Positions 44,125-51,024 of a DNA stretch of 51,024 nt are shown here, one piece after another (the first letter of the stretch is position 1; each line of letters opens with the position of its first letter). The notes under the pieces were generated by a model. The model was not told the DNA's origin, searched no databases, and worked only from the letters and a program-made list of their open reading frames with translations. The translations under genes and the position numbers were made by a program. The stretch is from a bacterium (GTDB lineage Bacteria; Sumerlaeota; Sumerlaeia; SLMS01; JAHLLQ01). The stretch covers positions 1 through 51,024 of the forward strand of contig JAHLLQ010000013.1 of assembly GCA_020444065.1 (NCBI GenBank), written 5' to 3'.

Positions 44125-47100
44125 CTACGGTGCCAGGAGATCGCCTACGTCGAACGCACCGTCGCCGTTGACATCAATCGGTTCCGTTGACTCTTCCGAG
44201 CCCACCAGGCGTGTCAGAATCGCGGCCCAGAGCTCCGGAACGTCGCCAACCGGGTTATCCACCTGGTTAGTGACGATGGGGTCTTCGAAGTCGAAGATGA
44301 TGGTCGCGACGTTGGAGATCGTGACGGTGAGATCCTCCGCCAGGTCTGGTTTCGGCTTCATGGCAAAGACAAGGAAGCCTTCGCCGCGGTGGGTCTCATC
44401 ATTGGGGGGCAGGAAGCCTGCCTCGGGATCCAGAGGGGGTTCCTCGGTTATGGGATCGAGCGTGCGGAACGTGAACGACACGCGCCCCGTTGTCTCATCG
44501 ATGCTGCCGTTGATGTTGAGGAGCCAGTCGGCGCCCACTTCGGCGCGGTAGTCGGCGATCGTGATGTACTCATCGATGGCAGCGGGAGCGTCCTCGAAGG
44601 CCATCTGCTCGGAACCCCAGCCAAGGCTGCGAATCTCAAAGGTTGTCCAGTCGAGGCTCTCGGAGACGTCATCGATCACGAAGACATCCTGTGCCGGCGC
44701 TGCCGCCTCGGCCTTGTTCTCGAAGAGGATGGTGTAGATGACTTCGTCGCCTCGATCCACAACATGGGAGACGCCCCAGCCGAGCGGGCTGTGTTTCTCG
44801 TTGGGATCCTTTGAGACGAATTCATTCAGTGAGTAATTGTCACGTTCATTGAGAGGTTGAGGCGGTTTCCTGGGCCGCGGCTTCTTGTATGAGGGCTTGC
44901 AGTTGTCACCGCAGCACGAGCTGTCGGGTCTTGGGATTGCCCTATTGAAGCGCATGATGTCGGCGCGGGTTGTGGCTCGCGCCACGTTCTCTGTGTTTTG
45001 AACGTCTGACGTGAGGGATGCCGGGATGAAGGCGGCGCTGGTCCAGACGCCATTCGAGCCCGCGGTAGCATAGCGCAGTCGCGTGTCGGCCGTTGTCTCC
45101 AGATCGGCGTCTTCGTCCTCGGACCAGACGAGCAGCGCGGTGGACCCGAGGCTGGCAATGGCGGGGGCGTTGCACCAGCCCGAGCTGCTGACAATGGCGG
45201 GAGCCGTCCAGCGCGCTCCGTCCCAGGACGAGGAAAGAACCCGGGCCTCCGTATCCGAAAGAGTCTGGACCCAGGTCACGAGGATCCGACTACCGAGCCT
45301 GAGGACGCACGGTTGGTCGTTGCGCCCCCCTGGGCTGGCGATGGGGGACGGGTCCTCCCACGCCCCCGCGACACGGCGTGCGAACACGATGTCGCACGCC
45401 TGGACGGCAGCATCGACCTCACTGACCGAGGAGCCCGACGTCAAGCCCGCCGCGGAGCCTTGCGACCAGACGGCGAACAGGTCGTCATTGGGGTCCAGCG
45501 TGGCGGCACAGTCGCGGTTGAAGTGCCGCTGCGCCTGCACCGCTTCGGGAGCGCTCCAGCCCGTCCCGTCATCGACCGAGAAGACAACTTGGTTACCGAG
45601 ACCGTTGTTGTAGTCTCCCGTGTCCTTGGTCCAGACAAGGTACACCTCGTTGGCCGAGGCGTTGCGAACGACGGCCGGTGCACCATCGTCGTAGAGATCA
45701 GATGGCACCGTGGAGAGCACCGGCGAGCCTTCGTAAACGCCCCCCGTGCCCGTGAGCGGGCTGACGATCACTTCCATGGACTCGCTGACGAGAATGTCCC
45801 CGTCAATGCTGGTCCGTGAGATGTGAATCGTGTCGTTGGTAATCCAGCGTTCATCGCCGAGGCGGACTTCACCGCGGCGGCACGCCTCGCCCCACTGCTT
45901 GCTAATTTTGCGCTTGAGGAAGCCAGCGCCGATGGATGCTTCGCCTGAGAGTGTGATACACGCCCCGTCCACTTTGAAGCCCTCGTTGGGGTTCCACTGG
46001 TACGACCCGGTGATATTGAGGTCGCCCTGCCCCTTGCTGAATCCGAGGTGATCTTCGATAACAACACGGCCGCCGCCGACACAGTCGATTCCGACGAAAC
46101 CGGAGTCGGGCCATCCCATGAAATCGCGTTGCCAGCCGAGGCTTCCCTTCACCTGCAATGCAACGGGAAGCGAGAACTTCGCGGTGCCCACGGGAATCCC
46201 AGCCACAATAACAGGGACGGGACGGGCGAAATTGGCCTCAAGCCCGCCTGACGCGTTCAGGCGCATCGTCCAGGGCATGTATCGGCAGGGCTTGCAGGAG
46301 AGGCGGTAGGAGGATTGCATTTGTCCAGCCACAGTCCCGGTCAGCGAGTCGCCGAGCGTGATCGACAGGTTGGCTCCTCCAGACTTCTTGTATTCGCCAC
46401 AGGAGACCGTGTCCTCACAGAGCTCCCACCCGACTTCGGCTTCGTAGCTCTTGCCAAAGACCTCCTGGAGTTTATTGGGGATCTCGATCTTTGTCGCGAA
46501 GTTGAAGCTATCGCAGACAGCGAGGGAGCGGTCTGCTTTCGGTACCGGCGGGACGTACCACGCGCCTGCGGTGGCAGGATCCAGCGTGGTCAGGTACAGG
46601 TCGGTATCATCGGCCGCCCCGTTGGCCCGCTGCATCCAGATCACCATCCAGGAGCCGTCCTGCGCTCGCACGATCTGCGGCGAGAGGTCGTCATTGGCGT
46701 CAGAAGTCAAGGCCACGGGGATGGTCCATTCGAACGCGCTACCCGTATACTTGCCGGCGGACCAGGCCAGCGTATTAACTTGGTTGGCATCCATGATTTC
46801 CCATGCGGCGAGCAATCCCGGTTCCCCGGCACCGAACAGGTCGGGGTCATAGACCACGTCGGGGTTGGCGCCTGTCTCGGCCGCGATGGCCGTCGAACCC
46901 TGCCATGCGTTGTCGGTCCAGGCCAGCGACCAGAGCTCTCCACTGTTTTCCCAAGTCATGTAGACGGAGCCGCCGGCCCCTGAAACGAGGGACGGGGAAT
47001 GGCCGAGAAGCACGCCGTCTGGTCCGATGGGGTTGGGGTTGTCTTCGTAGATGGGGATGTCGAGCCCGAGCACATCCTGCTGAGAGGCAACGGTGACGAT

Positions 47101-50100
47101 CCACTTCTGGTCGAGGAAGTACTCGTTCACAAAGATTTCGTACGTGCCGTCTGCAATGTTGGCGAAGTAGAAGTCGCCGGAGTTGTTTGTCCGAACGGTG
47201 CGAGGGTTTGTATCGGGTGCGGCAATGTCATAGAGTTTGACGGCAGCGGTCGGTTGGGGTCGGCCCCACGGCAAGAGGGTGAGGCGACCTGACACGGCGG
47301 CGTGAGCGGCTCCTGCTGCTTCATGGACCAGAAGGTCGACGAGGTGGCTGACGGACCAGCCCGGGTTCGTCGAAGCGGATCCCATGAGGACAAGGCGTTC
47401 CGCCGCTCCGGCAAGGGCGTTGAGGTGTTCTACGGTGGTGCCGCCCAAGGCGGCTTTGATGGCCGGCCAGGAGGAATCCCAGGTGGCGGTATCGATGTCG
47501 GCGGGCCGCAGCGTGTCCTTCTGGGAATCCCAGTCGATGACCGTGTCATCCGGCGCCTTCTCTTCCAGGTTGAATGTGAAAGCTCCCATCTCACTGCTGA
47601 CGGTGTAGTAGACTACGACGTGTCCCTGGAAGCCCGGTGGCAGCTTTCCAGGAGAAGACGGGGGACCCAGTGTGAAGATCTGGAGGCTCTCCGGATCCCC
47701 TTCATCTTCGAGGGAGGCGCGCGCCATGATCTGATCCGGGAAGTTCAGGACCAGAAGCCGGCTCGGCACATCAGCGTCCCCCCTGTTCCCGTAGTAGACG
47801 TCGAGCATCTGGACGCGGAAGGGACGATAGACGCCGATGTCGAAGCGGCGATTGAACGAAGCCCAGAACTCGCCGCCTTGTCCTGCTTCCACTTCGAAAC
47901 TATCCTGGAGAACCAGTTCATCGGTGTCTGGCCAAACTGCCGCGACATCCGTCATGCCAACGGGCAATCCGCTCAGGTCCATCGGCACAACCAGTTCTGT
48001 TGGTGTGACATCGGACGGTGTGAAGGTCCGGAGTGATCCTCCGGCGGGAGAGCGGAGTTCCACGGTCATGCCGGACTCGAAGCCAGCTCCATCGAGGCGT
48101 TGTGTGAACAGCCCGCCGTTGCCTGCCGAGGCGGTTTCCATGCCGGTGAACGCACGCCAGGTGGAACGGATCTCGAACTCATAAGACCCGGCCTCGCCGG
48201 CGGGGTCGTTGTACGTGACAGCGAAGTAGTAGATGCCGGGTCCGGGAGAAGGGATTAGAATCTCGTGCCCGCCGTTGCGGGCGGTTCCGGTCCGGTCGTA
48301 GAGCCCGGCAGTCGGGAGTTCCCCGTCGCGTTCCGTCAACTTCCACGTTCCGGCGCCTCCCGTGGGGTTCAGGCGGGCCAGCACGTTCGGTGCTTCGTCG
48401 CCGTTGAAGACAAGGGCGTAGATCCGGGTTCCCGAGACGGTTCCGGTCGTGGGCTGGTCCAGCGAGATGGGCATCTGGTCACTCGATCCGGCCAGGTCCG
48501 GCGATGTGGCCCACGGGACGAACGTGATATTGTCGCTGACCGGGTCGCCGAGCCCGCCCGGGTTGAGCGTGGCGTGGTATGGCCCCGTCGGATCGCCCCA
48601 CCAGTGGTTCCGTGCGATGACCTTGCCGGGCACCTCCGCGCCAACCGCGCGCGCGGTGTTCTCGACACCGAACGTGCCGTTACCGGAAATCCGGTTGGCG
48701 ACCAGCACGGGCGGTGGAACGGTGCTTGTCCCAAGAGCGTACCACGTGCTGATGCCCGCCCCGGCGTTGTTGGTAATGTCGCAGCCCGTGATCACGCGGG
48801 GGCCAATCGTGTAGATGCCATCCTGACCGTTGCCGGAAATCAGACATTCCTCCAGGACGACGGTGTGCTCGTAACCGCCGAGTTCGAGTCCGTAGTTGGC
48901 GTTGTTCGTGAAGGAGCAGCGCGTGAACCTCGCGTCCGCGTTGCTTACGCCGACTCCCTTGCCATCCTGGTTGCCGTTGAATGTGCAGTCGCGAGCTGTA
49001 AGGGACCCTCCGGCGGCAACACTGACAGCCGCATCATAATTGCCACCGTCAAACGTGCAGTGCTCCATGTCGACGCGACCGAGGAACCCGCCGGAGCCAT
49101 TAACGGTCAGGTAGAGGGCCTGGCCCGGAGTTCCCCGCGAATCCGTGAAGCGAATGGGGTTGTCCGCCGTGCCCCGGAGTCGCAACAGGGCTTCCCCGCC
49201 GGTGCTGGACCCCTGGACCGTGATCCCCGTGCCCTGCCCGCTCTCGAAGTGCACTCCTGCCTCGATGTTGGCCGTCAGGCCCCTCGACACGTAACCCCAC
49301 ATGATAACGATCGGATATCCCGGATCCGGGATCGTGACTTCCGTCCCGGGCGGGAAGTTTGGCGAGTATCCCCCGTCCAGCATGATCTTGTCGGGGTTGT
49401 TTCCCGTCAACACCAGCCCGTCCATGAGGGGGAGATCCGAGAAGAAATACGGGGCGTGAATGGGGTAGTCCCCGCAGTTGGCAAACGTCGTGTTAAGAAG
49501 CAGGGGGCGGGCATACGCGTAGCTGCTGTCCGGCGCGTAGTAGAACCCCCCGTCCGGGCAGTCGGAGATCACCGTGTTGCGAAGTTCCGCGTCCTGGGTC
49601 TGGCACTGGATGCCCTTGGAATACTCGAGCCGGCAGTGGTCAAGGCGCACCGTCGACCCGCCGCTGAACTGGATGATCGGCCAGTCCCCGGCAGCTGGGC
49701 TTTCCTGGCCGGACGTGAAGACGACCGGGTCCGACGCTGTTCCCTCCACGATCAGGGCGCCGCCGGTCGGGACCTGGAGGCCAAGGCCTCCGGTCGGCGT
49801 GAATTGGATCTGCGCCCCGTCCTCGACGCGCACAGTTGTACCGGCGGCGGCCCGCAGTTGGTGCATCCGCCAAGGAACGGCGCCGGAGATTGTAACGTCG
49901 CGCGGGGCGTCCCAGCCCGGGTAGACCCTCACGCCGTCGAAGCCGTTACCCGTCAGCGTGGCATCGCCGATCACCGGGGTGTCACCGAGATTCGTGACGT
50001 TGATGGCGGCGTCGCCACATCCGTGGATGTTCAGTCCCTCGAACCGGGGCATCGACGCATTCTGCTGGGCGCGGATCTCAATGCCGTAGCGCGGGCAGTC

Positions 50101-50688
50101 CATGATCTCGACGTTCTGGAGTTCGACGTCGATGGCCTGAGTGCTGTTGCCGTCGGTGATGACGAATCCGTCTTGGACGCCATGGCGCAGCAGGCAGTCT
50201 TCCAAGACGACGTCAGGCGAAGCCACGGTAACAATGCCACCATTGCGGTAGTCCACTGCAGAGCTCTGATTGTTCGCATTACCGTACTCCACAATCGTGT
50301 GGACCAGTTCAGCCGCTCCGCCAGGGGCCACGTAGACCCCTTGCCAGCCGCCCGAGGTCGGCGTGTCAGAATCGTGCGTAAACAGAACCGGGAGATCCAA
50401 GGTCCCTTGCGTGACGAGATTGCCGCCACTGCTGACGCGGATCACTCCGCCATCTGCCACCCGGACCTCGACGCCCGGCTCGATGGACAGCGTTGCGCCC
50501 CCGGCTACCGTAACCGTGGTCGCCATGACAATCGTGCCGGTCGTGTACCACGTCGTATCCTCCGTGATGACCTCCGCTGAGAGAGGAGCCATCGTGGTCA
50601 GGAGCAGCAGTGCCAGCGCCCCTAGGTGGAGTGGCAGCAAGAGAGAGCTGCTCCTCGCGGTATTCTCGCTGCGTCGTTTCTTCTCCAT
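44125..50688 (-). CDS. Giant secreted beta-helix / BNR-like protein with half-dockerin tail
   Basis: This encodes 2187 residues. The ATG is preceded by AGGAAGGGA at ~7 bases. The signal peptide is LHLGALALLLLTTMAPLSA (~20-38). Residues ~40-710 form a right-handed parallel beta-helix of the periplasmic-copper-binding / Ig-helix style (ATTVTVAGGATLSIEPGVEV; VVLEDCLLRHGVQDG; TLTGNGFDGVRV). Around 736-836 is a pre-peptidase-C-like domain, at ~840-935 an IPT-like fold, and at ~1133-1199 a carboxypeptidase-regulatory-like domain (RTNNSGDFYFANIADGTYEI). Residues ~1215-1900 have BNR-like units of the type 'W..aPA.V....nDd.SPQIVRA'. At ~1950-2140 there is a DUF11-like conserved unit starting SKDPNEKHSPLGWG and YTILFENKAEAAAPAQDVFV. 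The last ~19 residues are a single EF-hand loop, DVNGDGAFDVGDLLAP. Surface or secreted; no clear active site. Confidence 0.88.
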   Translation of the reverse strand: MEKKRRSENTARSSSLLLPLHLGALALLLLTTMAPLSAEVITEDTTWYTTGTIVMATTVTVAGGATLSIEPGVEVRVADGGVIRVSSGGNLVTQGTLDLPVLFTHDSDTPTSGGWQGVYVAPGGAAELVHTIVEYGNANNQSSAVDYRNGGIVTVASPDVVLEDCLLRHGVQDGFVITDGNSTQAIDVELQNVEIMDCPRYGIEIRAQQNASMPRFEGLNIHGCGDAAINVTNLGDTPVIGDATLTGNGFDGVRVYPGWDAPRDVTISGAVPWRMHQLRAAAGTTVRVEDGAQIQFTPTGGLGLQVPTGGALIVEGTASDPVVFTSGQESPAAGDWPIIQFSGGSTVRLDHCRLEYSKGIQCQTQDAELRNTVISDCPDGGFYYAPDSSYAYARPLLLNTTFANCGDYPIHAPYFFSDLPLMDGLVLTGNNPDKIMLDGGYSPNFPPGTEVTIPDPGYPIVIMWGYVSRGLTANIEAGVHFESGQGTGITVQGSSTGGEALLRLRGTADNPIRFTDSRGTPGQALYLTVNGSGGFLGRVDMEHCTFDGGNYDAAVSVAAGGSLTARDCTFNGNQDGKGVGVSNADARFTRCSFTNNANYGLELGGYEHTVVLEECLISGNGQDGIYTIGPRVITGCDITNNAGAGISTWYALGTSTVPPPVLVANRISGNGTFGVENTARAVGAEVPGKVIARNHWWGDPTGPYHATLNPGGLGDPVSDNITFVPWATSPDLAGSSDQMPISLDQPTTGTVSGTRIYALVFNGDEAPNVLARLNPTGGAGTWKLTERDGELPTAGLYDRTGTARNGGHEILIPSPGPGIYYFAVTYNDPAGEAGSYEFEIRSTWRAFTGMETASAGNGGLFTQRLDGAGFESGMTVELRSPAGGSLRTFTPSDVTPTELVVPMDLSGLPVGMTDVAAVWPDTDELVLQDSFEVEAGQGGEFWASFNRRFDIGVYRPFRVQMLDVYYGNRGDADVPSRLLVLNFPDQIMARASLEDEGDPESLQIFTLGPPSSPGKLPPGFQGHVVVYYTVSSEMGAFTFNLEEKAPDDTVIDWDSQKDTLRPADIDTATWDSSWPAIKAALGGTTVEHLNALAGAAERLVLMGSASTNPGWSVSHLVDLLVHEAAGAAHAAVSGRLTLLPWGRPQPTAAVKLYDIAAPDTNPRTVRTNNSGDFYFANIADGTYEIFVNEYFLDQKWIVTVASQQDVLGLDIPIYEDNPNPIGPDGVLLGHSPSLVSGAGGSVYMTWENSGELWSLAWTDNAWQGSTAIAAETGANPDVVYDPDLFGAGEPGLLAAWEIMDANQVNTLAWSAGKYTGSAFEWTIPVALTSDANDDLSPQIVRAQDGSWMVIWMQRANGAADDTDLYLTTLDPATAGAWYVPPVPKADRSLAVCDSFNFATKIEIPNKLQEVFGKSYEAEVGWELCEDTVSCGEYKKSGGANLSITLGDSLTGTVAGQMQSSYRLSCKPCRYMPWTMRLNASGGLEANFARPVPVIVAGIPVGTAKFSLPVALQVKGSLGWQRDFMGWPDSGFVGIDCVGGGRVVIEDHLGFSKGQGDLNITGSYQWNPNEGFKVDGACITLSGEASIGAGFLKRKISKQWGEACRRGEVRLGDERWITNDTIHISRTSIDGDILVSESMEVIVSPLTGTGGVYEGSPVLSTVPSDLYDDGAPAVVRNASANEVYLVWTKDTGDYNNGLGNQVVFSVDDGTGWSAPEAVQAQRHFNRDCAATLDPNDDLFAVWSQGSAAGLTSGSSVSEVDAAVQACDIVFARRVAGAWEDPSPIASPGGRNDQPCVLRLGSRILVTWVQTLSDTEARVLSSSWDGARWTAPAIVSSSGWCNAPAIASLGSTALLVWSEDEDADLETTADTRLRYATAGSNGVWTSAAFIPASLTSDVQNTENVARATTRADIMRFNRAIPRPDSSCCGDNCKPSYKKPRPRKPPQPLNERDNYSLNEFVSKDPNEKHSPLGWGVSHVVDRGDEVIYTILFENKAEAAAPAQDVFVIDDVSESLDWTTFEIRSLGWGSEQMAFEDAPAAIDEYITIADYRAEVGADWLLNINGSIDETTGRVSFTFRTLDPITEEPPLDPEAGFLPPNDETHRGEGFLVFAMKPKPDLAEDLTVTISNVATIIFDFEDPIVTNQVDNPVGDVPELWAAILTRLVGSEESTEPIDVNGDGAFDVGDLLAP

Positions 50689-50765
50689 CTCGAGTCCCTT
50701 CCTGTATCCTCGTACTTCATGGGTACTTCAGTGTTCGAGGCCGTTGCATGCAAATGACAGCTCCA

Positions 50766-50813
50766 AACGGTACCAGGGGCGGGGTCGAGAGGGGCAAAAA
50801 AGTCGCCACCAGG
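50766..50813 (+). repeat. Imperfect ~47-base repeat, copy 2
   Basis: Same orientation as 44024-44070. The first 14 bases, containing the GGTACC palindrome, are identical; the rest is roughly two thirds alike. It lies 78 bases upstream of the start of the 2187-residue gene. Confidence 0.55.
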
Positions 50814-50852
50814 TTGCTGAGACTTGCTCGATGCTGCGGGGGGTGTCGAGCA

Positions 50853-51024
50853 CTACCTCGCAGTTCCTGGCCTCGCGGAGTGCTTAGCCGTGGGAGATCG
50901 AACCCTCGACGGCTTGGACATCAAATTCATTGGTTCTTTCCTCCTCGGGGTGTTTCGCGGCGGCTGCGAATCCGCGAGATTGCCCACGCAAGGATCGGAT
51001 GGGGCTACGAGCGGGTCCATGTGA
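50853..51024 (-). other. Undecided short open frames at the right edge
   Basis: Two minus-strand frames are open from the edge. One ends at 50884 (TAA), and its last residues read KHPEEERTNEFDVQAVEGS, plausibly the C-terminus of a cut gene. The other contains an ATG at 50930 behind GAGGAGGAAAG and stops at 50853 (25 residues, rich in Arg/Ser). With so little sequence I cannot tell which, if either, is real. Otherwise the 50689-50852 stretch holds only the repeat copy and the upstream region of the 2187-residue gene. Confidence 0.3.

Noticed and set aside
48265-50580. A 771-codon plus-strand open frame opposite the 2187-residue gene
   Set aside because: It is the antisense of a long GC-rich gene with clear signal peptide and domains. 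The translated product is Arg/Val/Asp-rich without any motif, signal or ribosome site.
44125-50688. Cohesin domain as partner for the dockerins
   Set aside because: I looked for a cohesin-like fold in the giant proteins. Their beta-rich repeats read as Ig, FN3, BNR or beta-helix units, none with a convincing cohesin pattern.
21061-51024. Integrase or transposase gene for the proposed element
   Set aside because: No frame shows the R-H-R-Y pattern of tyrosine recombinases or a DDE transposase. If such a gene exists it is outside the window.

Overview
The window looks like a chromosomal segment of a moderately GC-rich bacterium that exports very large, modular surface or secreted proteins. Signal peptides, dockerin-type EF-hand tails, Pro/Thr/Ser linkers, parallel beta-helices and a choice-of-anchor-type C-terminus suggest the Planctomycetota / Hydrogenedentota / Sumerlaeota kind of lineage. 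That placement is inferred from protein style only. No rRNA, ribosomal protein or other marker gene is present. TTG and GTG starts behind good Shine-Dalgarno sequences are common.

Layout. (1) Bases 1-11177, minus strand: a polymorphic-toxin locus. A 2686-residue RHS/YD-repeat exoprotein carries an N-terminal signal/anchor, the RHS core with its PxxxxDPxGL cleavage motif, a pretoxin linker, a Hint autoprocessing domain and a C-terminal GIY-YIG nuclease-like toxin. An Imm26-like immunity gene overlaps its stop codon. Four small minus-strand genes follow: a membrane protein, a soluble hypothetical, a secreted hypothetical, and a zinc-ribbon protein cut by the left edge. (2) 11303-13630, minus: a secreted chimera of beta-helix, tail-fibre-like and YadA-head-like repeats. 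(3) 14032-18533, plus: core metabolism, namely 6-phosphogluconate dehydrogenase and a tightly overlapping lutABC lactate-utilisation operon. (4) 18715-24145, plus: two secreted proteins, each ending in a single EF-hand (half-dockerin) tail. (5) 24402-50688, minus: three giant secreted proteins of 2571, 3481 and 2187 residues. They are, in order, a C39-like protease with FN3 repeats and a full dockerin; a beta-helix/Ig giant with a choice-of-anchor-U-like end; and a beta-helix/BNR-like protein with a half-dockerin end.

The gaps between the giant genes are not empty. The 21.1-21.6 kb gap has a 21-base tRNA-Ser 3' end followed, in tRNA orientation, by an intrinsic terminator. A perfect tandem 12-base repeat lies on the other side. 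This is what the distal junction of an element integrated into a tRNA gene would look like. Two further tRNA-like 3' remnants (Gly-like near 32.4 kb, Asn-like near 43.85 kb with its own terminator) lie between the giant genes. No integrase gene is visible. An imperfect repeat of about 47 bases flanks the 2187-residue gene.

How it fits together: the left part is an antagonism module (toxin plus immunity). The middle is conserved metabolism. The right part is an accessory surface-protein region that may have been acquired through tRNA-targeted integration. Functional names are by motif reading only; no database search was possible.
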